A DNA stretch of 33,753 nt from Eggerthellaceae bacterium (GCA_017459805.1 JAFUCE010000021.1:1-33753), one strand, 5' to 3'. Shown: positions 1 to 7,685, numbered from the stretch's first letter. The notes: generated from the sequence alone by a model not told the origin. Made by a program: numbers and translations.

Positions 1-1
1 C

Positions 2-28
2 GCAATTTTCGCTGTTACCGAAAATTGC
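2..28. repeat. Perfect inverted repeat (hairpin) upstream of the acyl-CoA synthetase gene
   Basis: GCAATTTTCG at 2-11 is the exact reverse complement of 19-28, giving a 10-bp stem with a 7-base loop. No T-run follows on the plus strand, so a simple terminator is not obvious. The left window edge hides what lies upstream, so this could be the end of a preceding transcription unit or an operator. Confidence 0.6.
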
Positions 29-66
29 ACTTTACAAACTGACGAGCGTCAAGCGAGAGCGCATGA

Positions 67-95
67 GTGCAAACAGCACAGTGCGCTGTTTGCAC
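67..95. repeat. Second perfect inverted repeat (hairpin) upstream of the acyl-CoA synthetase gene
   Basis: GTGCAAACAGC at 67-77 pairs perfectly with 85-95, an 11-bp stem with a 7-base loop. It lies 59 bases before the start codon. It may be an operator, a leader hairpin or part of an intergenic repeat; no T-tract follows. Confidence 0.6.
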
Positions 96-153
96 GAACA
101 GCGGAAGCGGTCGCGACTTAGGCATTGCTTAGCCCTCTTATAAAAGGATTTAC

Positions 154-1884
154 ATGGACCACGTACTTAAGAAATATTGCCCACGGATTGACTTCGACTC
201 ATATGAAGACTTCTTCGAGAACTTTTCCATTGACGTTCCCGAAGACTTTAATTTTGCCTATGACGTAGTTGACGAGTGGGTTAGTGTTGAGCCTGAAAAG
301 AAGGCACTCGTTTGGTGCAATGATGCAGGCGAGGAACGGACCTTTACGTTTACAGACATAAGCCTTCTTTCCAATCGGGCGGCGAACGCTTTCGTCGAGC
401 TTGGCATTGGCAAGGGCGATGTAGTCATGTGTATCCTGCGTCGCCGCTGGGAATACTGGGTGGTTGCTATGGCGCTTTGCAAGATTGGTGCCACTATTAT
501 TCCTGCTACGCTCCAGCTCACAACGCACGACATTGTCTATCGAGCAAATACGGCTAACGTGAAAATGCTCGTGTGCGTCGACGACGACTATGTGGCAGGT
601 CAGGTAGAGGCGGCCCTGCCCGAAGCACCAAGTATCGAAAACAAGGTGATCGTGGCTGGGCAGCGTGAAGGCTGGCTTTCATTTGATGAACTCATTCAGA
701 GCGCTTCCGATAACTGGCAGCGGCCTGAAGCTGATGCCGCTACCACAAGCAAGGACACCATGCTCATCTATTTTACGAGCGGCACGACGGGAAACCCCAA
801 GGCGGTCATGCACAATTTTGCTCATCCGCTTGGCCACATTATTACGGCAAAGTATTGGCAGCAGGTTCAAGAAGACAAGCTCCACATGAGTGTGACTGAC
901 TCTGGCTGGGCAAAATTTGGTTGGGGCAAAATCTACGGTCAGTGGATATGTGGTGCGACCATCTTCTGCTACGACATGGATAAGTTCGTGCCTGCCAAGC
1001 TTTTGCAGAAAATGCAGGACTATAAACTCACGACCTTCTGCGCCCCACCTACTATGTATCGCTTTATGCTCCAGGAAGACGTGGCTGCGTACGACCTTTC
1101 GAGCATTCAAAACTTTGCGACGGCAGGCGAGCCGCTTAATGCTGAAGTTACCATTCAATGGGAAAACTTTACGGGTAAGAAGATTCGTGAGGGCTTTGGT
1201 CAAACCGAAGGCCCCGTGCTTTTGGCTACCTTCCCGTGGATTGAGCCAAAGCCAGGTTCCATGGGTAAGCCTTCGCCGCTGCTTAATATCAAGCTGCTCG
1301 ACGACGACGGCTACGAAGTTGACGAAGGCGACGAGGGTGCCATTTGCGTGACAGGTCTACGTGAATCCTATCCGCCGGGCTTGTTCGTGGGTTACTTCAA
1401 CAATCCTGAAAAGACCGAAGAAGCCGTAGGTGGGGACTACTACAACTTGCACGACATGGCTTGGCGCGACCACCAAGGCTACGTGAGCTTCGTGGGGCGC
1501 AACGACGATGTTATAAAATGTTCGGGCTACCGTATTGGGCCCTTTGAAGTGGAATCTGCGCTGGTGAAGCACCCCGCAGTGGTGGAATGCGCGGTCACGG
1601 GCGCGCCCGACCCGGTGCGCGGGCTCGTGGTAAAGGCAACCGTTGTGCTTGCAAAGGGCTTTGAACCCAGCGACGACTTGACCAAGGAACTGCAGACCTT
1701 CGTGAAGAAAGAAACCGCTCCCTACAAATACCCACGCATTGTTGAATACGTGGACGAACTCCCAAAAACTGTCGGCGGGAAGATTAAGCGCAAACTCATT
1801 CGAAGTCTCGATGGCGTTATAGAGGATGACACAAAAATCCATTCTCCTGCGGGCGACAAACACAACCCCGACGATTCATATTAG
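154..1884 (+). CDS. AMP-forming acyl-CoA synthetase (medium-chain / acetyl-CoA-synthetase-like)
   Basis: This 576-residue protein belongs to the ANL adenylate-forming family. Such enzymes activate a carboxylic acid with ATP to an acyl-adenylate and transfer it to CoA in the cytoplasm. Visible motifs are the phosphate-binding YFTSGTTGNPK loop near residues 206-216, GFGQTE near 347 (A5), the DMAWRD aspartate near 434 (A7), GRNDDVIKCSGYRIGP near 449 (hinge, A8) and GGKIKRK near 540 with the adenylation lysine. The stretch DSGWAKFGWGKIYGQW and the length resemble MACS-type enzymes more than long-chain FadD. The exact acid cannot be read from sequence. The ATG has AAAGGA at 143-148. It stands apart from the pyr operon, separated by 438 bases. 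Confidence 0.85.
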   Translation: MDHVLKKYCPRIDFDSYEDFFENFSIDVPEDFNFAYDVVDEWVSVEPEKKALVWCNDAGEERTFTFTDISLLSNRAANAFVELGIGKGDVVMCILRRRWEYWVVAMALCKIGATIIPATLQLTTHDIVYRANTANVKMLVCVDDDYVAGQVEAALPEAPSIENKVIVAGQREGWLSFDELIQSASDNWQRPEADAATTSKDTMLIYFTSGTTGNPKAVMHNFAHPLGHIITAKYWQQVQEDKLHMSVTDSGWAKFGWGKIYGQWICGATIFCYDMDKFVPAKLLQKMQDYKLTTFCAPPTMYRFMLQEDVAAYDLSSIQNFATAGEPLNAEVTIQWENFTGKKIREGFGQTEGPVLLATFPWIEPKPGSMGKPSPLLNIKLLDDDGYEVDEGDEGAICVTGLRESYPPGLFVGYFNNPEKTEEAVGGDYYNLHDMAWRDHQGYVSFVGRNDDVIKCSGYRIGPFEVESALVKHPAVVECAVTGAPDPVRGLVVKATVVLAKGFEPSDDLTKELQTFVKKETAPYKYPRIVEYVDELPKTVGGKIKRKLIRSLDGVIEDDTKIHSPAGDKHNPDDSY

Positions 1885-2058
1885 GACTTGGTACTCCTGA
1901 AAACGACAATGTCGGCGCTTAACGGCAAGCTAAGTGCGCAAATGAAGCGCACAATCAATGGGTCCGGTTTCATCTCATCCCTTCACACGACCCATTAATT
2001 AAACTAGCGCGCTTCCATTGCCTACGCCTCGGATAGTCGTTTCAGGAGTACCAAGCCC
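1884..2058. mobile_element. Possible MITE-like element: interval bounded by ~20-bp inverted repeats
   Basis: The 21 bases at 1887-1907 (CTTGGTACTCCTGAAAACGAC without the final base quoted as 20: CTTGGTACTCCTGAAAACGA) match the reverse complement of 2036-2055 with one single-base deletion. Pairing extends to 1884/2058 with one mismatch. No coding sequence lies inside, only two smaller hairpins (1934-1939 with 1947-1952; 1957-1964 with 1989-1996). The left arm begins exactly at the last base of the synthetase stop codon. No clear target-site duplication is visible, so a mobile origin is only a hypothesis; a long-range RNA stem is the alternative. Confidence 0.4.
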
Positions 2059-2077
2059 AAAAGAACATACATAAGCA

Positions 2078-2149
2078 CGTAGGTTGGCGTAGTAAAACAG
2101 CGAGCGCGGCACTCTCGATGTCGTAGGTCGCCCATGGTGAAACAGCGAG
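2078..2149. repeat. Two degenerate ~27-bp direct repeats, period ~44 bp
   Basis: 2078-2104 and 2122-2149 share CGTAGGT at one end and AAACAGCGAG at the other, with a variable centre. They lie in the gene-free stretch before pyrR. The 78-codon minus-strand reading frame across them (2022-2258) looks like a translation of repeat sequence rather than a gene. Confidence 0.5.
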
Positions 2150-2169
2150 AAGCGATGGCGTGCTTCAGA

Positions 2170-2227
2170 TTGGCGGGAAGGCTGAGGAAAGCGTACTTCG
2201 CTACGCGACCGAAGCCTGGAGCGCCAA
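2170..2227. repeat. Three-tier nested hairpin upstream of the pyrR promoter
   Basis: Three stems are perfectly nested: TTGGCG (2170-2175) with CGCCAA (2222-2227), AGGCT (2179-2183) with AGCCT (2213-2217), and GCGTA (2191-2195) with TACGC (2202-2206) around the loop CTTCGC. Internal loops separate the tiers. It could be a REP-like palindromic unit or part of a small RNA; no T-tract supports a terminator. Confidence 0.5.
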
Positions 2228-2241
2228 GATGGAGTGCGCCA

Positions 2242-2270
2242 TTGCTTCGCAGCGTCATATTGTATGTTAT
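2242..2270 (+). promoter_or_regulatory. Putative promoter of the pyr operon
   Basis: TTGCTT (2242-2247) and TGTTAT (2265-2270) are 17 bases apart. Transcription would start near 2277, just before the PyrR-binding hairpin. The -10 match is imperfect and TATATT at 2268-2273 is an alternative. Confidence 0.35.
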
Positions 2271-2281
2271 ATTATTTGTAG

Positions 2282-2316
2282 TCCTTTAAGGGCGGTACAG
2301 CGAGACCGACAAGGAG
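2282..2316 (+). promoter_or_regulatory. PyrR-binding RNA hairpin overlapping the pyrR ribosome-binding site
   Basis: The upper stem CGGT (2293-2296) pairs with ACCG (2305-2308) around the loop ACAGCGAG. The sequence CAGCGAGAC matches the conserved core of PyrR anti-antiterminator loops (CAGNGAGNC). The lower stem TCCTT (2282-2286) pairs with AAGGA (2311-2315), which is the Shine-Dalgarno sequence AAGGAG of pyrR. No terminator follows, so the layout fits UMP-dependent PyrR repression of translation, as described for mycobacterial PyrR, rather than transcription attenuation. Confidence 0.75.
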
Positions 2317-2322
2317 TACAAC

Positions 2323-2952
2323 ATGAGTGAAGTATCTCACGCGCCACAAAGCGCCCAGCTTAAGTCTATCTGCATGGACGCAATAGAAATCGAGCGCACC
2401 CTTACCCGTATTGCCCATCAGATCCTTGAAGCGAACAATGGAGCTGAAAACATTGCCCTGGTTGGCATTGTGACGCGCGGCGACATTCTCGCAAAAAAGC
2501 TCGTAGACAAGATTTCCGAAATTGAAGGGATAGACGTACCCTTTGGACACTTGGACATCAGCTTTTACCGCGATGACTTTGCCACGCGCTTGGCACCTGC
2601 GGTTCATGAAACCCGCATCAACTTTAACATCGACGGTAAAGACATCGTGCTTGTTGACGACGTGTTCTACACGGGGCGTACGATCCGCGCCGCCCTTGAC
2701 GCCCTTATGGATTTGGGGCGTCCGCGCACGGTGCAGCTTGCGGTGCTGGTCGACCGCGGACATCGTGAACTGCCCATACGTGCCGACTTCGTGGGCAAAA
2801 ACGTTCCCAGCGCATCAGATGAAAACGTGCGTCTTTACCTTAAAGAAATCGACGGTGTAAGCGAAGTTGCTATCCTTCAGCTTGAAAAGGGCGCGCGGGC
2901 GGGAAGCGCTCCTGTTGCACCTGCTCCCGCTCAACCAGAGGTGGGTGAATAG
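2323..2952 (+). CDS. pyrR: PyrR, bifunctional pyr operon regulator / uracil phosphoribosyltransferase
   Basis: PyrR senses UMP/UTP and PRPP and binds pyr mRNA; many members also convert uracil and PRPP to UMP. The type I phosphoribosyltransferase fold is shown by the PRPP loop DIVLVDDVFYTGRTIRAA at about residues 107-124, plus VTRGDILAK near 50 and the FGHLDISFYRDD segment typical of PyrR. At 209 residues it is longer than the usual ~180 because of a Pro/Ala-rich C-terminal tail from about residue 188. The ATG follows AAGGAG at 2311-2316, buried in the PyrR-binding hairpin, which implies autoregulation. Two bases separate its stop from pyrB. Confidence 0.93.
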   Translation: MSEVSHAPQSAQLKSICMDAIEIERTLTRIAHQILEANNGAENIALVGIVTRGDILAKKLVDKISEIEGIDVPFGHLDISFYRDDFATRLAPAVHETRINFNIDGKDIVLVDDVFYTGRTIRAALDALMDLGRPRTVQLAVLVDRGHRELPIRADFVGKNVPSASDENVRLYLKEIDGVSEVAILQLEKGARAGSAPVAPAPAQPEVGE

Positions 2953-2954
2953 CC

Positions 2955-3899
2955 ATGGCCTTCAACCATAAGCATCTCATAGACATTACCGAATATTCCG
3001 CCGAAGACATAATGACCATTCTAGAAACGGCTAAGACACTTTCAGAAGTAAACGAACGCCGCATCAAAAAGGTGCCCACCTTGCAGGGCTATACCGTGGT
3101 CAATATGTTCAACGAACCATCCACGCGTACGCGCTCCAGTTTTGAACTGGCCGAAAAGCGCATGAGCTGCGACACCGTCAACTTTGGCGGCAGTTCGACT
3201 TCGGCCGTGAAGGGCGAAAGCCTCGTTGACACCATGGAAACGCTCAACAGCTACAAGATCGACTTGGTGGTCATTCGTGACAAACATGCGGGCGCGCCCC
3301 AGTTGGTAGCCCAGCATACATCGGCCCATGTTATTGACGCAGGCGACGGCAAGCACCAGCACCCCACGCAGGCTCTGCTCGACCTCTATTCTATCTGGGA
3401 AGAGAAAGGTGGCTTTGAAGGCCTCAACATAGGTATCGTGGGCGACATCTTGCATTCGCGCGTGTGCGGCTCACTCGTTCCAGCGCTTAAGATTATGGGC
3501 GCGAAGGTAACTCTGGTGGCTCCGCAGACGCTCCTGCCTGCTCGCCCTGATGTGCTTGGTGCCGACTATGTTTCGAGCACTTTGGATGAAGTCCTACTTG
3601 AAATGGACGTCATGTACATGCTGCGTGTGCAGCGCGAACGCCTGGAGGGTGCACCATTTCCCAGCGAGCGCGAATATCATATGCTTTATGGGCTCACGCA
3701 GGCGCGCGATGCGCTTATGAAACCCGATGCTCTTATTTGCCACCCTGGTCCCATTAATCGCGGTGTTGAACTCGACTCATTTATGGCCGACCATCCCACG
3801 CGTTCAGTCATACTCGACCAGGTCTACGCTGGTATTTGCACGCGCATGTCGGTTCTTTATTGGCTTCTTGGAGGAAATGAAAATGGCTCTGCTTCTTAA
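2955..3899 (+). CDS. pyrB: Aspartate carbamoyltransferase catalytic subunit
   Basis: The enzyme condenses carbamoyl phosphate and L-aspartate to N-carbamoyl-aspartate, the committed pyrimidine step. The 314-residue chain carries the carbamoyl-phosphate loop STRTRSSFELA from about residue 55, HPTQALLDLY from about 136 and HPGPINRGVEL from about 262, all diagnostic of PyrB and not of ornithine transcarbamylase. No pyrI regulatory subunit gene is adjacent, so control is likely at the operon level through PyrR. The start lies two bases after the pyrR stop; the end overlaps pyrC by 17 bases. Confidence 0.95.
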   Translation: MAFNHKHLIDITEYSAEDIMTILETAKTLSEVNERRIKKVPTLQGYTVVNMFNEPSTRTRSSFELAEKRMSCDTVNFGGSSTSAVKGESLVDTMETLNSYKIDLVVIRDKHAGAPQLVAQHTSAHVIDAGDGKHQHPTQALLDLYSIWEEKGGFEGLNIGIVGDILHSRVCGSLVPALKIMGAKVTLVAPQTLLPARPDVLGADYVSSTLDEVLLEMDVMYMLRVQRERLEGAPFPSEREYHMLYGLTQARDALMKPDALICHPGPINRGVELDSFMADHPTRSVILDQVYAGICTRMSVLYWLLGGNENGSAS

Positions 3900-5175
3900 A
3901 AATGTATATGCGGTTGATCCGCAGCTTTCCATGAATCAAATTTGCGACATCATCGTTCGCGACGGCAAAATAGTCGAAGTGGGGCAGGACCTTTCCATTG
4001 AAAAAGGTGAAACCCGCGACATGGGTGGGAAGTACTGCATTCCTGGTTTGGTGGACATGCATGTGCATCTGCGCGACCCTGGACAAGAACACAAGGGCGA
4101 CATTGCAAGCGAAACCCGCGCGGCAGCTAAAGGCGGTTTTACGGCTGTGTGCTGCATGCCTAATACATCGCCTACCATCGACAATGCCGACGTGGTCGAA
4201 TATGTGCTTAAGCGCACGGCCGAAGTAGGGAAGTGCCGCGTGCACGTAACGGGGGCCTGCACGAAGGGGCTTGCGGGCGTTGAGCTGTCCGAAATGGGCG
4301 ACATGCGCGCCCATGGTGCTGTGGCCTTTACCGATGACGGGCGCGGGGTGCAAGACAGCGGCATGATGCGTCGCGTTATGGACTACGCCAATCAATTTGG
4401 ATGTGCGGTCATGAGCCACTGTCAAGATGAAGGCCTTGTTGGCAAAGGCCAGGTCAACGAAGGTGTGGTGTCTACGCGTTTGGGCATGGCTGGTTGGCCA
4501 GCTGAAGGGGAAGAACTGCAGATTCAGCGCGATATTGCTCTTTCGCGCCTTACGGGTACCGCCCTGCATATTCAGCATATCAGTACACGCCGCGGCCTTG
4601 ACCTGGTACGTGCAGCCAAAAAGGAAGGCCTGCGCGTGACCTGCGAAGTAACGCCCCAGCACCTCTTCCTTAACGAAGACCTTATTGGCGCGGACTACAA
4701 CACGAACTATAAGGTGAACCCGCCCCTGCGTACTCAAGATGACAACGAGGCGCTTATTGAAGGCATCATTGACGGCACCATTGACTGCATTGTCACCGAC
4801 CATGCGCCCCACGCGCCCTGGGAAAAGGACTGCGAATTTGAAGAAGCACCCTTTGGCATGATAGGTCTTGAAACCTGCCTCGGGCTTATTTGGACGCAGC
4901 TTGTTGAACCAGGTGTTATTGGGCTTGACCGCATGATTGAACTTATGGCTATCAACCCACGCCGTATCCTGGGTGTCGAAAAAGTGAGCTTTATAGAAGG
5001 CAGTACGGCAGACTTCACTATTTTCGATAACGAGGCTACGTGGACAGTTGATAAAGATTCCTTTGAAAGCAAGTCGGTCAATTCGCCTTTCATAGGCGCC
5101 GAACTCACTGGTCGTGCGACCGATGTGTATGTAGGTGGCTATGCTACCTTGCAAGATGGCTGCATAGTTGATTAA
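3883..5175 (+). CDS. pyrC: Dihydroorotase (class I)
   Basis: This amidohydrolase cyclises carbamoyl-aspartate to dihydroorotate. Visible metal ligands are HVH at residues 60 and 62 in DMHVHLRDPGQEHKGD, a downstream aspartate in FTDDGRGVQDS, histidines in MSHCQDEG and IQHIS, and the catalytic aspartate near 306 in DHAPHAPWEKD. The pattern and 430-residue length fit the Gram-positive class I enzyme. An in-frame ATG exists at 3727 inside pyrB, but 3883 is preferred because GGAGG (3870-3874) sits eight bases upstream and the protein then begins like its family (MALLLKNVYAVDP). The overlap with pyrB suggests translational coupling. Confidence 0.93.
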   Translation: MALLLKNVYAVDPQLSMNQICDIIVRDGKIVEVGQDLSIEKGETRDMGGKYCIPGLVDMHVHLRDPGQEHKGDIASETRAAAKGGFTAVCCMPNTSPTIDNADVVEYVLKRTAEVGKCRVHVTGACTKGLAGVELSEMGDMRAHGAVAFTDDGRGVQDSGMMRRVMDYANQFGCAVMSHCQDEGLVGKGQVNEGVVSTRLGMAGWPAEGEELQIQRDIALSRLTGTALHIQHISTRRGLDLVRAAKKEGLRVTCEVTPQHLFLNEDLIGADYNTNYKVNPPLRTQDDNEALIEGIIDGTIDCIVTDHAPHAPWEKDCEFEEAPFGMIGLETCLGLIWTQLVEPGVIGLDRMIELMAINPRRILGVEKVSFIEGSTADFTIFDNEATWTVDKDSFESKSVNSPFIGAELTGRATDVYVGGYATLQDGCIVD

Positions 5176-5196
5176 ACACGGTGAAAGGGGGTCCAG

Positions 5197-5982
5197 ATGG
5201 GTAGCGTTAAACGGCTTGAAGAGACAACTCAAATTGTTTCGAATATCAAGGCTGCCGAAAATCTGTACTTCATCGACGTGCATTCCCCCCAGATTGCTCA
5301 AGCCTTAAGGCCCGGGCAGTTTATTCATATGCAGATTCCTGGCATGCCCGACAAGATCTTGCGGCGTCCGTTTTCTGTATATAAAACTGATGCTGAGGCT
5401 GGCACCTTGTGCGTGCTTTATCAGGTTGTGGGTGCTGGCACCGAACACCTCAGTACCCTAAATGCAGGGGAGCGCTGCAGCCTTATAGGCCCCATTGGAA
5501 ACGCTTGGGCACCACCAGCGGGCGCGCGTTGTTTGCTGGTCGGCGGCGGCGTAGGGGCTGCGCCCTTGTTTATGCTTGCGCAGGAGCTTGCTCAGGCAGC
5601 ACATGGCGTGCATGTGGTCTTGGGCGCTCAAACCAAAGATGCGCTCGTGGCACTGGCTGACTATGAGGCCCTGCCACACACCACGCTTTCCGCGGCAACC
5701 GATGATGGCAGTTTTGGCTACGCTGGTTTCTGCACACAGCCGGCCCAGGATGCCATAGATTCAGGTGAGTACGACTATGTAGCTGTTTGCGGCCCCGAGC
5801 CTCTCATTAAGATAGTGTCTGGGCTGGCGCAAGACGCGGGGCTGCCGTGCGAAGTGTCGCTTGAGCGAAGGATGGCATGTGGCATCGGCGCCTGTTTAAG
5901 CTGTGTGGTTGACACCGTAGAAGGCAAGAAGCGCTGCTGCGTCGATGGACCTATTTTCAAAGCAAGCGAGGTGGTGTGGTAA
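5197..5982 (+). CDS. pyrK: Dihydroorotate dehydrogenase B, electron-transfer subunit PyrK
   Basis: PyrK passes electrons from the class 1B dihydroorotate dehydrogenase to NAD+ through FAD and a 2Fe-2S cluster. The FAD-binding RRPFSVY is at about residues 56-62. A glycine-rich GGGVGAAPLF at about 116 marks the NAD domain. The cluster ligands are C228, C233, C236 and a cysteine of the RCC at about 248 in the C-terminal CGIGACLSC segment. Length (261 aa) is normal. AAAGGGGG at 5184-5191 precedes the ATG. Its stop overlaps the pyrD start (TAATG), fitting a 1:1 PyrK-PyrDB complex. Confidence 0.92.
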   Translation: MGSVKRLEETTQIVSNIKAAENLYFIDVHSPQIAQALRPGQFIHMQIPGMPDKILRRPFSVYKTDAEAGTLCVLYQVVGAGTEHLSTLNAGERCSLIGPIGNAWAPPAGARCLLVGGGVGAAPLFMLAQELAQAAHGVHVVLGAQTKDALVALADYEALPHTTLSAATDDGSFGYAGFCTQPAQDAIDSGEYDYVAVCGPEPLIKIVSGLAQDAGLPCEVSLERRMACGIGACLSCVVDTVEGKKRCCVDGPIFKASEVVW

Positions 5983-6899
5983 TGGCAGGCGTGGAGATGT
6001 CTGTAAACCTGGGTGGCTTGCAGATGAAAAACCCCGTCACGGTTGCTTCGGGAACCTTCGCAGCGGGGCGTGAATACAACGACTTTTTTGATATTGCCCA
6101 GCTTGGCGCCATAACCACTAAGGGCGTTTCACTTCATGGTTGGGAAGGCAACGCAAGCCCCCGCATGGCTGAAACGGCCAGCGGCATGCTCAACTCCATC
6201 GGCTTGCAAAACCCTGGTGTTGCCACCTTGCGCGAAAAAGATCTTGCCTGGCTGGAAAGCAAGGACGTGCCCGTTGTCGTTAATGTGAGTGGGCATAGCT
6301 TCCAAGAATATGTTGACGTTATTGAAGCCTTGGAAAGCGACACGCGTGTGTCTGCCTACGAAATCAATATTAGTTGCCCCAATGTTGATGCAGGTGGGAT
6401 GACTATAGGAACCGACCCTACAAGCGTTGAAGAAGTGGTGGCGCTTTGCCGGAAAGCGAGCAAACGCCCGCTCATCGTAAAGCTTTCTCCTAACGTCACC
6501 GACATTTGCGAAATTGCTCGGGCTGCTGAAAGCGCTGGGGCCGATGCTTTGTCGCTTATTAATACCTTGCTCGGGATGGCCATAAACGCCAAAACCAGCA
6601 AACCAGAATTGGCGCGTGTGGTCGGTGGCCTTTCCGGGCCAGCGGTTAAACCAGTGGCCCTTCGTATGGTGTGGCAGGTTTATCAGGCGGTGTCTGTGCC
6701 GCTTTTAGGAATGGGCGGTATTTCAAACGGCACCGATGCCATTGAATTCATTTTAGCTGGTGCGACGGCAGTGGCCGTTGGGACAGCGAACTTTGTCAAC
6801 CCCTGCGCTGCTCTTGATGTAGTTCATGGTATAGAAGCTTACTGCGAAGAGCAGGGTGTGGCGGACGTCAACGAACTCAGAGGAGCGCTCCTATGCTAG
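5982..6899 (+). CDS. pyrD: Dihydroorotate dehydrogenase B, catalytic subunit
   Basis: This FMN enzyme oxidises dihydroorotate to orotate. NISCPN places the catalytic base cysteine at about residue 132, which together with adjacent pyrK identifies the cytosolic NAD-linked class 1B form. Other family segments are PVTVASGTF at the N-terminus, VKLSPNVTDI and the FMN-phosphate site GMGGISNGTDAIEFILAGA. A GTG at 5976 is in frame, but ATG 5982 is preferred: it overlaps the pyrK stop by one base and has GAGGTGG (5968-5974) at good spacing. About 305 residues. The end overlaps pyrF by seven bases. Confidence 0.93.
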   Translation: MAGVEMSVNLGGLQMKNPVTVASGTFAAGREYNDFFDIAQLGAITTKGVSLHGWEGNASPRMAETASGMLNSIGLQNPGVATLREKDLAWLESKDVPVVVNVSGHSFQEYVDVIEALESDTRVSAYEINISCPNVDAGGMTIGTDPTSVEEVVALCRKASKRPLIVKLSPNVTDICEIARAAESAGADALSLINTLLGMAINAKTSKPELARVVGGLSGPAVKPVALRMVWQVYQAVSVPLLGMGGISNGTDAIEFILAGATAVAVGTANFVNPCAALDVVHGIEAYCEEQGVADVNELRGALLC

Positions 6900-7615
6900 A
6901 TCTTTCAAATACCGAAGCGCAGAATCGGATTATCGTTGCGCTTGATTGTCCCTGCGCCCAGGCGCTCGACATCGCACAATCGCTCAAAGGTCGGGCATCG
7001 TGGATTAAGGTCGGTATGACGCTTTACTACGCGGAAGGCCCCGCTATTGTTTCAGCGTTTAAGGACATGGGCTTTAAGGTTTTTCTCGATTTGAAGTTCC
7101 ACGATATCCCGCATCAGGTGCGGGGTGCAGCGGCTTCGGCAACACGCGCGGGGGCAGACATGCTTACCGTGCATTCGCTCGGTGGTACGGACATGATGCG
7201 CGCAGCCCTTAAAGGCGCCCAAGAAGCGGCGGACGAAGCGAGCATGCAGCGCCCTGTTCTTTTGGGTATTACGGTGTTAACGAGCATGAGCCAGGTCCAG
7301 CTTGAGGCCTGTGGCATAAACAGCAGCATTGAAGATCAGGTTTTAGCCATGGCGGGCCTTGCGCAAGGCGCAGGGCTTGACGGGGTAGTGGCGTCGCCTT
7401 CAGAAGCTGCTTCTTTGCGCCAGGCACTTGGAAGCGATGCCTATATTGTGACTCCGGGCGTGCGTCCTCTTGGCTCAGACATGGGCGACCAGCACCGTGT
7501 GGCAACGCCTGCGCAGGCTTTTGCTGCGGGCGCTTCGCATATTGTTGTTGGCAGGCCAATCGTGGCTTCTGCAGACCCAGTGTCTGCCTTTGAAGAAGTT
7601 GCTCAAAGCGTCTAA
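6893..7615 (+). CDS. pyrF: Orotidine 5'-phosphate decarboxylase
   Basis: PyrF decarboxylates OMP to UMP, the last step of the de novo pathway. DLKFHDIPH at about residues 66-74 carries the D-x-K-x-x-D catalytic array. TPGVRP near 187 and VVGRPI near 219 form the phosphate-binding end of the barrel. The 240-residue length is typical. AGAGGAG at 6879-6885 serves the ATG, which overlaps the pyrD stop. It is the last gene of the block; pyrE (orotate phosphoribosyltransferase) is not in this window. No convincing terminator follows. Confidence 0.95.
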   Translation: MLDLSNTEAQNRIIVALDCPCAQALDIAQSLKGRASWIKVGMTLYYAEGPAIVSAFKDMGFKVFLDLKFHDIPHQVRGAAASATRAGADMLTVHSLGGTDMMRAALKGAQEAADEASMQRPVLLGITVLTSMSQVQLEACGINSSIEDQVLAMAGLAQGAGLDGVVASPSEAASLRQALGSDAYIVTPGVRPLGSDMGDQHRVATPAQAFAAGASHIVVGRPIVASADPVSAFEEVAQSV

Positions 7616-7685
7616 TAGTTCGTGTAAGCCCTGTCAAGGCATATCACGTAATTTCATAAAAGTGCTGTTCACTTCAAAAAAACTG

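Noticed and set aside
2022-2258. 78-codon minus-strand hypothetical ORF before pyrR
   Set aside because: Its translation tracks DNA direct repeats and hairpins; no ribosome-binding site or domain supports a gene.
3727-3882. N-terminal extension of pyrC into pyrB
   Set aside because: The added residues lie inside pyrB in another frame, and ATG 3883 has a good GGAGG and family-like N-terminus.
3808-5301. 497-codon open frame on the minus strand opposite pyrC
   Set aside because: It is fully antisense to a clear dihydroorotase, has no family resemblance, and reflects codon bias in the opposite frame.
7616-7680. Possible terminator after pyrF (AAGTG/CACTT stem followed by A-run)
   Set aside because: Stem is five base pairs and the run after it is A, not T, on the plus strand.
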